Positions 48,976-57,945 of a DNA stretch of 64,000 nt are shown piece by piece. Origin of the DNA: Aneurinibacillus uraniidurans (GTDB lineage Bacteria; Bacillota; Bacilli; Aneurinibacillales; Aneurinibacillaceae); assembly GCF_028471905.1 (NCBI RefSeq), contig NZ_CP116902.1, forward strand, positions 5,001-69,000, given 5' to 3'. The notes beneath the pieces were generated by a model. That model was not told the origin of the DNA. It made no database searches and saw nothing but the letters and a program-made list of their open reading frames with translations. The translations under genes and the position numbers were made by a program. Numbering within the stretch: the stretch's first letter is position 1; each line of letters starts with the position of its first letter.

Positions 48976-50325
48976 ATGCACAAATACCTACAGTTGTTGA
49001 ATGATCTTGAGATGTTGATTGGAGAACGCCCATACAAAGAAGGAGAGAGGCTTCCTTCCATTCGAGCTCTCGCACAGCAGTATCGATGCAGCAAAAGCAC
49101 CGTCATTCGGGCAATGGATGAGCTCGAAAAGCGGCATATGATTTATTCAGTTCCGAAGAGCGGATATTATGTGGTCAAGAGAATAAAAGCCCGTAAGGAA
49201 GAAGGATCGCAGGTTATCGATTTTGCGACTTCTGCCCCTGATCCAGATGTTTTTCCTTATTTGGATTTTCAACATTGCATTAACAAGGCAATTGATACGT
49301 ATAAAAATGATCTATTTATCTATGGCATGCCTCAAGGCCTTTCTTCTCTGATTCAGGTTGTTCAACAGCAGTTGACTAACTATCAGGTCTTCACTAGCGA
49401 ACGTAATATTTTCATCACGTCGGGTGTTCAACAGGCACTGTCTTTGCTAACGATGATTCCGTTTCCGAATCAAAAGAAGAAAATAGTAATAGAGCAGCCT
49501 GGATACCATTTATTCATTGAACATCTGGAAATTCACAAATGCCCGGTAATCGGAATAAAAAGAACGGCGAAAGGGATTGATTTGCAGGAATTGGAGAGGA
49601 TCTTTCAAACGGAAGATATCAAATTTTTTTACGCGATTCCAAGATTTCATAATCCGTTAGGCACCTGTTATACGAAAGAGGAGAAAATAAAAATTGTGGA
49701 ATTGGCTCAAAAATATGATGTTTTTATTGTTGAGGATGACCAGATGGCCGATTTGGAACAGGACAGCAAAGCGGACCCTTTATACGCCTACGATACTTCG
49801 TCCCGTGTCATTTATCTGAAGAGTTATTCCAAAATTATTTTTCCTGGCATGCGTATCGGGGTGGCGGTCATTCCCGATGCATTGGTTGATATGTTCAATC
49901 AGTATAAGAAACTGCTTGATATTGATAGCTCTATGCTGTCGCAAGGAGCATTGGAAATCTATCTGAAGAGCGGGATGTTCGAGCGGCACAAACAAAAAAT
50001 CCGCTCGGCGTATGCACGTAGGGCAAAGATTATGGCTGCTTCATTAACGCAACAATCCGAACGTAGCGGTGGAATTTTTACCTATCACGCTACGAAGCAG
50101 CCGTGTGTTCATACGCATATTTTGCTGGATAAAAAGGTGTCGCTACCTCAAATGATGGCCAGGCTCAAAAAGCAGTCTATTCTGCTGGACCCGATCGATA
50201 AGCATTACTTGTCATTTTTTCCAAAAGAAAAAATAGTAAAGCTGAATGTTTCCAATGTCAAAGAAGAAGACATTGAACGAGGAATCGAGCAACTGGTTAA
50301 AGAGCTCAAAAGAGTATTTTGTTAG
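48976..50325 (+). CDS. MocR/GabR-type PLP-dependent transcriptional regulator
   Basis: 449 residues: N-terminal GntR winged helix (GERLPSIRALAQQYRCSKSTVIRAMDEL) and an aminotransferase-fold effector domain (FITSGVQQALSLL, the Asp/Tyr PLP contacts, and YLKSYSKIIFPGMRIGV with the PLP lysine). The ATG at 48976 follows GAGGGATC. Probably controls the divergent exporter. Its 3' half is partly duplicated at 51221-51825. Confidence 0.9.
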   Translation: MHKYLQLLNDLEMLIGERPYKEGERLPSIRALAQQYRCSKSTVIRAMDELEKRHMIYSVPKSGYYVVKRIKARKEEGSQVIDFATSAPDPDVFPYLDFQHCINKAIDTYKNDLFIYGMPQGLSSLIQVVQQQLTNYQVFTSERNIFITSGVQQALSLLTMIPFPNQKKKIVIEQPGYHLFIEHLEIHKCPVIGIKRTAKGIDLQELERIFQTEDIKFFYAIPRFHNPLGTCYTKEEKIKIVELAQKYDVFIVEDDQMADLEQDSKADPLYAYDTSSRVIYLKSYSKIIFPGMRIGVAVIPDALVDMFNQYKKLLDIDSSMLSQGALEIYLKSGMFERHKQKIRSAYARRAKIMAASLTQQSERSGGIFTYHATKQPCVHTHILLDKKVSLPQMMARLKKQSILLDPIDKHYLSFFPKEKIVKLNVSNVKEEDIERGIEQLVKELKRVFC

Positions 50326-50432
50326 TTAGCAGGGGGATCTTTGAGTGACCAATCGTAAAAAAAAGGGACTGGATCACAAGTCTAACTAGACGACTGGATG
50401 ACAGCCCCTTACATATTTTTATTTGTAGTACT

Positions 50433-50813
50433 CTATCTATTACTTTTAATTTTATGAATAATTTCGTATTCAATAGCATCATTTAACTTTTCTACCCTTC
50501 GACTAAGGAAAAAGGCATCGATCCCGCCCCATATTATTGAACTGGCTATCAGGAGCATAGAAAAGGGAAATAAGAAACTATGATTAGTAGGTGCTGGTAG
50601 AAGAATAGTCATGAAGATAGGAGAAGTAATGATGAGAAGCATTGCGCTTGCAGAAACGTAATTTTCTGTATAAAAACGATGAGCACCAAAAAAGGAAAGA
50701 AAAGCCCATAATCCCCATGCTACTGCTTTACTTTTTCTCCTTTTTAGCATCTCTGATTCAAGAATGTATAGTTCTTCTAATGTTAAGTCCTTCTTTGAAA
50801 AAGTGTTATTCAT
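50433..50813 (-). CDS. TM2 domain-containing protein (copy A2)
   Basis: 126 residues. N-terminal LTLEELYILESEMLKRRKS, then TM2 domain with the signature FFGAHRFYTENY, three hydrophobic segments and a polar C-terminal helix (RVEKLNDAIEYEIIHKIK). It follows the A1 gene by 6 bases. TM2 proteins are small membrane proteins without a clear bacterial role. Paralogous to 51901-52293. Confidence 0.82.
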   Translation of the reverse strand: MNNTFSKKDLTLEELYILESEMLKRRKSKAVAWGLWAFLSFFGAHRFYTENYVSASAMLLIITSPIFMTILLPAPTNHSFLFPFSMLLIASSIIWGGIDAFFLSRRVEKLNDAIEYEIIHKIKSNR

Positions 50814-50819
50814 GAAACA

Positions 50820-51164
50820 TCACCGATTAACACGAGGGATAGCTCTCGTGTTAGAATTTTGTTTTGCGTTTTTAACTAATTTTATTTCTGCTAGAATTTC
50901 GTTTTCAATTTTTTTATTTGTCTCTCTGACCATACCACTGATCAAGAATAAATCAATAAATGACCAGATTCCTAATCCTCCAAGTGTTAGTAGCATTGCG
51001 ACTGCTGTACCGGTTTTTCCTAAGTAGAATCGATGTCCACCAAGAGGTGCAGTGAATACCCAGAGCAACCACGTTGTACCACTTGATTTTTGCTTTATCA
51101 TCATTTCTGAATTTAATAATTGCAGTTCTTCAGATGTTAGTCCTTGCTTGTTTAAGATAGACAT
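50820..51164 (-). CDS. TM2 domain-containing protein (copy A1)
   Basis: 114 residues: [40 protein letters not shown] (TM2 signature), [18 protein letters not shown] and a charged tail. ATG at 51164 after GGGGG. Differs from its copy at 52300-52644 at only four residues, unlike the fast-diverging partner gene. Confidence 0.85.
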   Translation of the reverse strand: MSILNKQGLTSEELQLLNSEMMIKQKSSGTTWLLWVFTAPLGGHRFYLGKTGTAVAMLLTLGGLGIWSFIDLFLISGMVRETNKKIENEILAEIKLVKNAKQNSNTRAIPRVNR

Positions 51165-51220
51165 ATGTTACCCCCTAATAATAGTGTATATATGTAAATA
51201 TTATACAATATATTTTCATT

Positions 51221-51825
51221 CAGGTCTTCACCAGTGAACGTAATATTTTCATCACATTGGGTGTTCAACAGGCGCTATCTTTGCTGATCATGATTCCTTT
51301 TCCGAATCAAAAGAAGAAAATAGTAGTGGAACAGCCGGGATACCATTTATTCGTTGAATATCTTGAAACTCACAAATGTCCGGTAGTGGGAATCAAAAGA
51401 ACGGCGGAAGGTATTGATTTGCAGGAATTGGAGAGGATCTTTCAAACGGAAGATATCAAATTTATCTGAAGAGCGGGATGTTCGAGCGACACAAACAAAA
51501 AATTCGCTCGGCGTATGCATGTAGGGCAAAGATTATGGCTGCCTCATTAACGCAACAATCTGAACGTAGCGGTGGAATCTTTACCTATCACGCTACGAAG
51601 CAGCCGTGTGTTCATACGCATATTTTGCTGGATAAAAAGGTATCGCTGCCTCAAATGATGGCCAGGCTCAAAAAGCAGTCTATTCTGCTGGACCCGATCG
51701 ATAAGCATTACTTGTCATTTTTTCCAAAAGAAAAAATAGTAAAGCTGAATGTTTCCAACGTAAAAGAAGAAGATATTGAACGAGGAATCGAGCAAATGGT
51801 TGAAGAACTCAAAAGAGTATTGTAA
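51221..51825 (+). pseudogene. Deleted copy of the MocR regulator 3' region
   Basis: Two pieces of the MocR gene joined in the same orientation. Sequence matching 49384-49626 is followed directly by sequence matching 49961 to the stop. The missing 334 bases are not a multiple of three and shift the frame (stop near 51469). The N-terminal DNA-binding domain is also absent, so no regulator can be made. Confidence 0.9.
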
Positions 51826-51900
51826 AAAAAGAGGGGCTGCACCACAAGTCTAACTAGGCGAATGGGTGACGGCCCCTTACATACTTTTATTTGTAATACT

Positions 51901-52293
51901 CTATCTATCACTTTTAATTTTATGAATAATTTCGCATTCAATAGCATCGTTTAACTGCTCTACCCTTCGATTAAGGAAAAGGGCATCTATCCAACTCCAT
52001 ATTACTGAACCAATTAACAGAAATACGGAAAAGAAAAACAAGAAATTACTAAAACCAGTAAGATCAGTAGTTAATGATAAAAGAATAATGACTACGATGG
52101 GAAGGGCACTGGTTAGAAGCATCGCACTTGCATAACCATAATTCTCCGTATAAAAACGATGAGCGCCAAAAAAGGAAAGACCAGCCCATAATCCCCAAGC
52201 TGCTTCTTTGTTTTTTCTCTTTTTTAGCATCTCTGATTCAAGAATGCCTAGTTCTTCTAATGTTAAGTCCTTCTTTGAAAAAGTATTATTCAT
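51901..52293 (-). CDS. TM2 domain-containing protein (copy B2)
   Basis: 130 residues, ends like A2 (MNNTFSKKDLTLEEL at the start, CEIIHKIKSDR at the end). The middle hydrophobic region has changed and gained four residues. Keeps FFGAHRFYTENY. Follows B1 by 6 bases. Confidence 0.82.
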   Translation of the reverse strand: MNNTFSKKDLTLEELGILESEMLKKRKNKEAAWGLWAGLSFFGAHRFYTENYGYASAMLLTSALPIVVIILLSLTTDLTGFSNFLFFFSVFLLIGSVIWSWIDALFLNRRVEQLNDAIECEIIHKIKSDR

Positions 52294-52299
52294 GCAACA

Positions 52300-52644
52300 T
52301 CACCGATTAACATTAGGGATAGCTTTTGTGTTAGAATTTTGTTTTGCGTTTTTAACTAACTTTATTTCTGCTAGAATTTCGTTTTCAATTTTTTTATTTG
52401 TATCTCTGACCATACCACTGATCAAGAATAAATCAATAAATGACCAGATTCCTAATCCTCCAAGTGTTAGTAGCATTGCGACTGCTGTACCGGTTTTTCC
52501 TAAGTAGAATCGATGTCCACCAAGAGGTGCAGTGAATACCCAGAGCAACCACGTTGTCCCACTTGATTTTTGCTTTATCATCATTTCTGAATTTAATAAT
52601 TGCAGTTCTTCAGATGTTAGTCCTTGCTTGTTTAAAACAGACAT
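52300..52644 (-). CDS. TM2 domain-containing protein (copy B1)
   Basis: 114 residues, four substitutions from A1 (Ile3Val, Glu/Asp, Arg/Lys, Arg/Asn near the C-terminus). ATG at 52644 after GGAGGA; a longer frame upstream to 52683 has no ribosome site. Confidence 0.85.
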   Translation of the reverse strand: MSVLNKQGLTSEELQLLNSEMMIKQKSSGTTWLLWVFTAPLGGHRFYLGKTGTAVAMLLTLGGLGIWSFIDLFLISGMVRDTNKKIENEILAEIKLVKNAKQNSNTKAIPNVNR

Positions 52645-52778
52645 ATATTTCCTCCCCCAATAATAGTATATATATGTAAGCATTATACAATAATTTTTCG
52701 TTTTTTACCCTATTTTTATTAAATTTTACAATATTATTGGAGGTTATCTCCTATATTTCATTATGCTGGTGATCGAAG

Positions 52779-53468
52779 TTAAAAAATCACCAGCATAATA
52801 GACATCAACCATGGTGTCAAACAAAGCGTAATGAGTGCAGCGATGATCATGGACAAGCTGGAAATCGTCCCCGCAATGGAGCTAAATTCAAATGCTTTAG
52901 ACGTACCTGCACCATGTGCAGCTGTACCGAGAAGTGCACCCTGGGCAATGGCATTCTCAATGCGTAATAATCGGATAAGAATAGGGCCAATGACGGCACC
53001 TAACAGTCCAGTCATAATGACGAATACAGCTGTAATTGTAGGGACACCACCAATGCTTGTGGAAACCCCCATGGCAATCGGTGTCGTAACCGAACGGGGG
53101 ATCAGACTGTTCACAATTTGTGTATTTAAATGCAACCCTTCGGCAATCAACATCGATGATATGATGGCTACAACAGAGCCCGATAGCACGCTGACAATAA
53201 TTTCAGTCGCGTGCTTTTTTAATAGATTGAAGTATTTATAGAGTGGCACAGCGAATGCGATGGTTGCTGGCTGCAGCATGTCGCTGAGCCATTTCGCGCC
53301 TGTATTGTATGAGTCATACGAGATATGAGTCCAAAGTAAAAAAGCGATAATAAGTAATGGTGTAAGGATAAGTGGGGACAAATAAACTTTTGGTTTATGT
53401 TGATAACACCATTTTGCTCCTACGTAGAGCATAACCGTAAGAATGAGGCTGAAAAATGCGAGCATCAT
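52779..53468 (-). CDS. cidB: LrgB/CidB family membrane protein
   Basis: 229 residues with about six to seven helices. Family motifs: LQPATIAFAVPLYK, RSVTTPIAMGVS, and GTAAHGAGTSKAFE. Partner of CidA in holin-like or pyruvate-transport functions. ATG at 53468 overlaps the cidA stop (ATGA). Matches ywbG of B. subtilis. Confidence 0.92.
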   Translation of the reverse strand: MMLAFFSLILTVMLYVGAKWCYQHKPKVYLSPLILTPLLIIAFLLWTHISYDSYNTGAKWLSDMLQPATIAFAVPLYKYFNLLKKHATEIIVSVLSGSVVAIISSMLIAEGLHLNTQIVNSLIPRSVTTPIAMGVSTSIGGVPTITAVFVIMTGLLGAVIGPILIRLLRIENAIAQGALLGTAAHGAGTSKAFEFSSIAGTISSLSMIIAALITLCLTPWLMSIMLVIF

Positions 53469-53836
53469 GAAAGCTTCTGCTCCTTTCGTTCCGCGATTTT
53501 TTTTGCGATGAGTCCGGTACAGGCCATGACTGCAATTGTACTAAAAATGATCGCGCAGACCACGCGCACCCCATCATCGACCAAAAGATGCGGGTATTTC
53601 ATAATCCCGACAGCTGATGGAACAAAAAATAACAGTAGCTCTGCCAGCAGCCATTTTGCGCCTAGCTCAATCCATTCCAGGCGAATGATTTTAGCTTGCA
53701 GCAGAATAAAAACAACCCCAATACCTAAAATACTACCGGGGATTTTTAAATGAAATATATCGACTAGCTTGTTCGTAATAAGTGAAAACATACATAAAAG
53801 AATGATCTGTCCTGTGCCTTTGATTATGGTTGCCAC
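53465..53836 (-). CDS. cidA: CidA/LrgA family holin-like protein
   Basis: About 123 residues with four helices: KLVDIFHLKIPGSILGIGVVF and LLLFFVPSAVGIMKY are the LrgA signature. Two GTG starts are open (53842, 53836); the second has a nine-base spacing from GGAG. First gene of the cidAB pair, divergent from the LysR regulator. Confidence 0.9.
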   Translation of the reverse strand: MATIIKGTGQIILLCMFSLITNKLVDIFHLKIPGSILGIGVVFILLQAKIIRLEWIELGAKWLLAELLLFFVPSAVGIMKYPHLLVDDGVRVVCAIIFSTIAVMACTGLIAKKIAERKEQKLS

Positions 53837-53873
53837 GTTCACTCGCTCCTCTCAGTGAAAAGTGTACATCATC

Positions 53874-53892
53874 CATTTTCATAGGTAAAATG
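53874..53892. promoter_or_regulatory. Dyad between cidA and cidR (candidate LysR site)
   Basis: CATTTT-N7-AAAATG, which contains the T-N11-A pattern typical of LysR-type binding sites, in the middle of the divergent spacer. Confidence 0.4.
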
Positions 53893-53947
53893 CATATATA
53901 GAATGTGTATCATTCCTTTTATCTATAGTTGGCAGAGGGGATATGAG

Positions 53948-54829
53948 ATGGATATACGACACTTGCAATATTTCGTGAAAGTAGCACAGCTTAAAAGCTT
54001 TACGAAAGCTGCACAAGCTTTATATATCACGCAACCGACCATTAGCAAAATGATTAAAAGTATTGAAGAAGAGTTGGGGATTGTGCTGTTTAACCGTTTA
54101 GGAAAACAGGTGGAATTAACCGATGCGGGGCACGTTATGTTTGTTCAGGCGCAGGATATTGTCCATTCCTTTCAGAATTTGTCGTCTGAGCTCGATGATC
54201 TTATGAGTGTAAAAAAAGGGCATATTCGTATTGGATTGCCCCCGATGATCGGGTCAAGCTTTTTTCCGAAAGTGCTTGGAAAGTTCCGTGAACAGTATCC
54301 AGATGTTACAATTCAGCTTTTGGAAGACGGGGCGAAGAAAGTAGAAGCAGATGTTGAAAATGGTGCACTCGATATCGGGGTTGTGTTATCCCCGACGAAT
54401 GAAGAGCTGTTTCATTCGTTTTCACTTGTAAAAGAAAAACTGATGCTGCTTGTTCATCCATCCCATTCACTGGCAGACAGGGAGAGGGTATCTCTATCTG
54501 AGTTAGCACACGAGTCGTTTGTTTTTTTTCGTGAGGATTTTGCGCTTCATGATCGGATTATTGCGGAATGCGTGCAGACAGGGTTTCAGCCGCATGTGAT
54601 CTATGAGAGCTCACAATGGGATTTTATTAGCGAGATGGTGGCAGCTAATCTGGGCATCGCTTTTCTGCCGGAGCCGATTTGCCGAGAGCTTGATACGGAG
54701 CGTATTCGGATTCTTCCGCTTATTGAACCGATTATTCCATGGCATTTGATCATGATTTGGCGAAAAGATCGCTATCTTTCGTTTGCGGCACGAGAATGGA
54801 TCCGATTTACACAGGATCTTTTTGTATAA
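53948..54829 (+). CDS. cidR: LysR family regulator (CidR-like)
   Basis: 293 residues: N-terminal helix-turn-helix MDIRHLQYFVKVAQLKSFTKAA ... ALYITQPTISKMIKSIEEELG written in two parts, then a periplasmic-binding-protein-like effector domain (GHIRIGLPPMIGSSFFPKVL). Divergent from cidAB as ywbI is in B. subtilis; in relatives CidR responds to acetate/overflow metabolism. ATG at 53948 after GAGGGG. Confidence 0.88.
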   Translation: MDIRHLQYFVKVAQLKSFTKAAQALYITQPTISKMIKSIEEELGIVLFNRLGKQVELTDAGHVMFVQAQDIVHSFQNLSSELDDLMSVKKGHIRIGLPPMIGSSFFPKVLGKFREQYPDVTIQLLEDGAKKVEADVENGALDIGVVLSPTNEELFHSFSLVKEKLMLLVHPSHSLADRERVSLSELAHESFVFFREDFALHDRIIAECVQTGFQPHVIYESSQWDFISEMVAANLGIAFLPEPICRELDTERIRILPLIEPIIPWHLIMIWRKDRYLSFAAREWIRFTQDLFV

Positions 54830-54852
54830 AATTGTAGAATAAACATTCATAA

Positions 54853-54894
54853 AAGGCCTGACATATTCCTCTATTTAGGAAGATATCAGGCCTT
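54853..54894. terminator. Bidirectional terminator cidR / sspH
   Basis: AAGGCCTGA ... TCAGGCCTT long stem with inner TTCCT / AGGAA pairing, shared by convergent genes. Confidence 0.85.
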
Positions 54895-54915
54895 CATACG
54901 ACTTATTCGTTTACT

Positions 54916-55095
54916 TTAATGTTCTACCAGGCTGTTTACCGGCACTTGTTGTTCATTTTCTGGTTGATCAAGAGGATAAATTCTAGCTGTTTCGTTTTTT
55001 TCATCTACAGTTTGAATGTAGATAGGGGTTCCTTGATACGTAACATTAGCCATAACAGGTGAGGCAGCGATTTCTTGAGCGCGTTGCTTGTTCAT
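54916..55095 (-). CDS. sspH: Small acid-soluble spore protein, H type
   Basis: 59 residues, starting MNKQRAQEIAASPVMANV and continuing TPIYIQTVDEKNETARIYPLD to NSLVEH, a clear SspH-family protein, made in the forespore. ATG at 55095 after AAGGAGGG. A sigma-G-like promoter lies upstream. Direct evidence that the host makes endospores. Confidence 0.93.
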   Translation of the reverse strand: MNKQRAQEIAASPVMANVTYQGTPIYIQTVDEKNETARIYPLDQPENEQQVPVNSLVEH

Positions 55096-55119
55096 TCTTG
55101 ATACCCTCCTTAATACATC

Positions 55120-55149
55120 GTAACAGTTATAATATTTGCTCTAAACGGG
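55120..55149 (-). promoter_or_regulatory. Sigma-G-like promoter of sspH
   Basis: On the minus strand GAATA (-35), 18-base spacer, AATATTA (-10): one base from the GHATR-N18-CATnnTA consensus, about 25 bases before sspH. Confidence 0.6.
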
Positions 55150-55342
55150 GTGAGTATTCTTACGCTACGATAATCTATAGGTTAAAGAGCTTAAAAAGCA
55201 TGTTCATGAAACTGTACTAACTCCCGTTCATTCCATTGTAAATTTTATGCTACTATCTATAGTAAGAATAATTCGTAAAAGTATACATTGTATGAAACAC
55301 TGAGCAATTCTTATGACACATGATGAATTAGGGGTGAGTAAG

Positions 55343-55537
55343 TTGCAAAAAAATGTTGGGGGTATTGATCGTATTCTTCGTGTTATTTTAGGGGTTGTAC
55401 TTATTTCTTTACTATTTATTTTACATGGTGGAGTTAAATGGATTGGCCTTTTAGGTTTGGTGATGTTTTTTACTGCATTCGTGGGATGGTGTCCATTGTA
55501 TAAGCCATTTGGAATTAATACGTGCAAACGAAAATAA
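55343..55537 (+). CDS. DUF2892 membrane protein
   Basis: 64 residues: QKNVGGIDRILRVILGVVLI then KWIGLLGLVMFFTAFVGWCPLYKPFGINTC, the DUF2892 (YgaP-like) pattern with two helices and the conserved GWCPLY Cys. TTG at 55343 after AGGGGTGA. Often linked to rhodanese/sulfur metabolism; here it stands alone. Confidence 0.88.
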   Translation: MQKNVGGIDRILRVILGVVLISLLFILHGGVKWIGLLGLVMFFTAFVGWCPLYKPFGINTCKRK

Positions 55538-55555
55538 CGAATCAAAAGGATGATA

Positions 55556-55597
55556 AGAAAAAAGACGAGCGGAAAAATCCCTTCGTCTTATTTTTTT
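55556..55597. terminator. Terminator after DUF2892 gene
   Basis: AAGACGA / TCGTCTT with flanking A and T runs; lies between convergent genes. Confidence 0.75.
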
Positions 55598-55613
55598 GCC
55601 TCTTAATAGGCAT

Positions 55614-56993
55614 CTATACACAATTATCTTCATTGTTACAATACTTGACGGCTTCTTCCCAACTCATGGCTAAACGAACGATATCTTCTTCTACAAGCTC
55701 CGTTCCGATTTGAACTTCGATTAATTCGAGAGGGGTAGTAGCCTTTAAGCCGTGTTTTGCACCAAGAGGAATTTGCAGAACATCACCCGTTTTAATGGAA
55801 TAAAGTTTGTTCTCTAAAATAAACTCTCCAGAACCAGAAATAATAATCCAAACTTCCCTTCTTTTATGATGCAGTTGATAGCTGATATTTTTTCCGGGCA
55901 ATAATTTGATTTTTTTTGTGAGAGTCTCGATTTCATTTTCTGCTTTCGAGTGGTCTAAAACGCGATATGTTCCCCATCTTTTCTCTTCATACAATGGTCT
56001 TTGCTGAGGAGGAGGAAGTATTTGTTTAATCCGATTTGCATTTTTTTTGCTGGCAATCAGAATCCCATCCAGGCTGGCGGCTACGATAATGTTGGATACA
56101 TCGATCACCGTAATCGGATAAGAAAGTTCATTTACGATATGGGTATTGACTGAGTCTTCGGTAATTTGGCCGGAACCGAGGATATTACTTTCAAGATGAC
56201 CTACTAGTGCCTCCCAACTACCTAAATCATTCCAGGATCCATCATATGGAACAACAACAGAATGATGAATCTTTTCTACGACTTCATGATCAAAGCTTAA
56301 TTCAGGTAGCTGTTCATATTGAGCTAGTATTTCCTCATGAACAAGAGGCAGCTTTTTCTCTGTTAAGTGAGAAAGCATGAATTTTAGTGGAAAGGCGAAA
56401 ACACCACAATTCCACAGGGCATTATTTTTTAGTAGAGTACGTGCTTTTTGCTCATCAGGTTTTTCAACGAAGTGGGCAACAGGATAATAGTCCGTCGAAT
56501 CGGTTCTTTTTGGCACAATATAGCCGAATTGATTAGAGGGGGATTTAGGAATGGTTCCAAGAAGAGCAAGATTGGCCTGAGATTGAGTGAGGATGTGCGG
56601 AAGTTTGTGCAGTAGGTCGAAGAAAGCAGCTTCAGTAAGTAAATCGACGGGAATGACACACACCATTTCATTTGGGTCTACATGAACTTTTGAATGGAGA
56701 TACGCTATGGCTAAAGAAATGGCAGTGAATGTACCCTTTTTATATGGTTCGCTGATAATTGGAATATGCTCACCAATCTGATTTTTCATAATTTCAATTT
56801 GGCTTTGATGCGTCACAATATAAGTGGATGAAAGTAATCCAGCCGCATCCAATTGCCTGCAAATTCTTTGTATCATAGATTCTCTGCCGCCGTCTTCTGT
56901 TCGGAGTAATGTCAGAAATATTTTGGATCGAATCTCATTTGATAGCGGCCACAGCCTTTTTCCAGAACCACCAGCTAATAAGATGATTTTCAA
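55614..56993 (-). CDS. Mannose-1-phosphate guanylyltransferase-like protein
   Basis: 459 residues: nucleotidyltransferase domain (ILLAGGSGKRLWPLSN, IPVDLLTEAAFF, HFVEKPDEQKAR, NCGVFAFPLKFM) and a C-terminal mannose-6-P isomerase-like cupin (RPLYEEKRWGTYRVLD, QLHHKRREVWIIISG). Makes GDP-mannose for surface glycans. The usual GGxGTRLWPLS has Lys for Thr. TTG at 56993, six bases after GGAGGA. Follows the DUF6492 gene by 23 bases. Confidence 0.88.
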   Translation of the reverse strand: MKIILLAGGSGKRLWPLSNEIRSKIFLTLLRTEDGGRESMIQRICRQLDAAGLLSSTYIVTHQSQIEIMKNQIGEHIPIISEPYKKGTFTAISLAIAYLHSKVHVDPNEMVCVIPVDLLTEAAFFDLLHKLPHILTQSQANLALLGTIPKSPSNQFGYIVPKRTDSTDYYPVAHFVEKPDEQKARTLLKNNALWNCGVFAFPLKFMLSHLTEKKLPLVHEEILAQYEQLPELSFDHEVVEKIHHSVVVPYDGSWNDLGSWEALVGHLESNILGSGQITEDSVNTHIVNELSYPITVIDVSNIIVAASLDGILIASKKNANRIKQILPPPQQRPLYEEKRWGTYRVLDHSKAENEIETLTKKIKLLPGKNISYQLHHKRREVWIIISGSGEFILENKLYSIKTGDVLQIPLGAKHGLKATTPLELIEVQIGTELVEEDIVRLAMSWEEAVKYCNNEDNCV

Positions 56994-57016
56994 GTGAATT
57001 CCTCCTGTTGCGATAA

Positions 57017-57790
57017 TCAACGGTGTTTTTTTCGTACGTGTAAAGATATGGATCTATATTTTTTTGCGAGTTTACTTATGTTTAATCTTGATAATCTCGT
57101 TACACTCCTCGGTAAGCTTCGGTTCAAGGTTCTCTTTATAACAAATTGTCCAGGGTAATTCGAGTATATGAAATTCCCGTATGTTTCAAATTCGGAGAAG
57201 GTTATTTTCTTGGATTTATTAATGCTTCGTATGATAGCTTTGTACCAGCTTGTATTGTGTTTAGCTGCAATGGCTCTTTTTAGTTTTCTAACTTTTGCTT
57301 TCTCAAAGAGCATATAGTGGGCAACAAAATAGGTAGGGGCGGTAGCTCTTCTCCCCATTAGCTTTTTGTATGTTCTAAAATATTCTGCGCGACTCCAACT
57401 TCTGCAATAGAATATGGTCTTCTGATTTTGTCGAAAGCGATGCGGACGAATTAATACGGTATCGGCATCAATGACGAGATAGAATTTCTGAGAGCATAAT
57501 GAATCGCCGCTTAATTTTAGCAGCTGTTGAAAAAGCCAACCGGAGCGATCCCATTTATTTGTCCGATAATTAATATTCTTTTTTGTGATAGGGAGGACCT
57601 TATTTTCATTGATGAATTTGCAGTGTTTTTGCTTGCATACATTTTTTATTTTTTCACTTGGGGGGGCAACAATGAATATGTTTCCGATCGGATGTTGTAC
57701 ATGTTTTCGTACACTATCAATCACAAAGGGGAGGGTCCCCAAGTCTTTCTCAATAACCGGGATTAACACATCGATTTTTGTTTTCTGCAT
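57017..57790 (-). CDS. DUF6492 family protein (glycosyltransferase-like)
   Basis: 257 residues: TKIDVLIPVIEKDLGTLPFVIDSVRKHV resembles a GT-A start (given here as the family pattern), with the DxD-like metal motif FYLVIDADTVLIRP and a very basic C-terminal third (KLAKKYRSISLHVRKKHR). No signal or membrane helix. In an operon with the GDP-mannose enzyme, so a sugar-transfer role is likely but unproven. ATG at 57790. Confidence 0.75.
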   Translation of the reverse strand: MQKTKIDVLIPVIEKDLGTLPFVIDSVRKHVQHPIGNIFIVAPPSEKIKNVCKQKHCKFINENKVLPITKKNINYRTNKWDRSGWLFQQLLKLSGDSLCSQKFYLVIDADTVLIRPHRFRQNQKTIFYCRSWSRAEYFRTYKKLMGRRATAPTYFVAHYMLFEKAKVRKLKRAIAAKHNTSWYKAIIRSINKSKKITFSEFETYGNFIYSNYPGQFVIKRTLNRSLPRSVTRLSRLNISKLAKKYRSISLHVRKKHR

Positions 57791-57878
57791 CGTTTTTACC
57801 CCCGCTTACATGTATTTGCATCATCTTATGTTGAGGAAGAGGTAAGAAATTGTGCGAATGCTGAGAATGGAAAAAATG

Positions 57879-57904
57879 TGTCACAAGGCCCGCATTATCG
57901 TGTA
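57879..57904 (+). promoter_or_regulatory. Possible ECF promoter for the sigma/DUF4179 operon
   Basis: TGTCACA (57879-57885) and CGTGTA (57899-57904) with 13 bases between. It resembles ECF promoters but is slightly short; weak support. Confidence 0.25.
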
Positions 57905-57945
57905 TCTCTAATTGGGATGCTAAGCCGAAGAAGAGGGGCAAAAAA

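Larger units (their letters stand above)
49384..51220. repeat. Tandem duplication, unit A
   Basis: Contains the 3' part of the MocR gene plus the first TM2 gene pair. It is directly abutted by unit B (51221-52700), which repeats the same order. Homology begins at CAGGTCTTCAC in both units. Confidence 0.8.
51221..52700. repeat. Tandem duplication, unit B
   Basis: Shorter copy of unit A with the internal MocR deletion and the second TM2 gene pair. The sequence upstream of both A1 and B1 (around 51165-51220 and 52645-52700) is also similar, showing that the break lies just outside the TM2 promoter. Confidence 0.8.

Noticed and set aside
51257-51825. Two short functional MocR-like genes
   Set aside because: They are pieces of one duplicated gene split by a 334-base deletion, with no DNA-binding domain and a frameshift.
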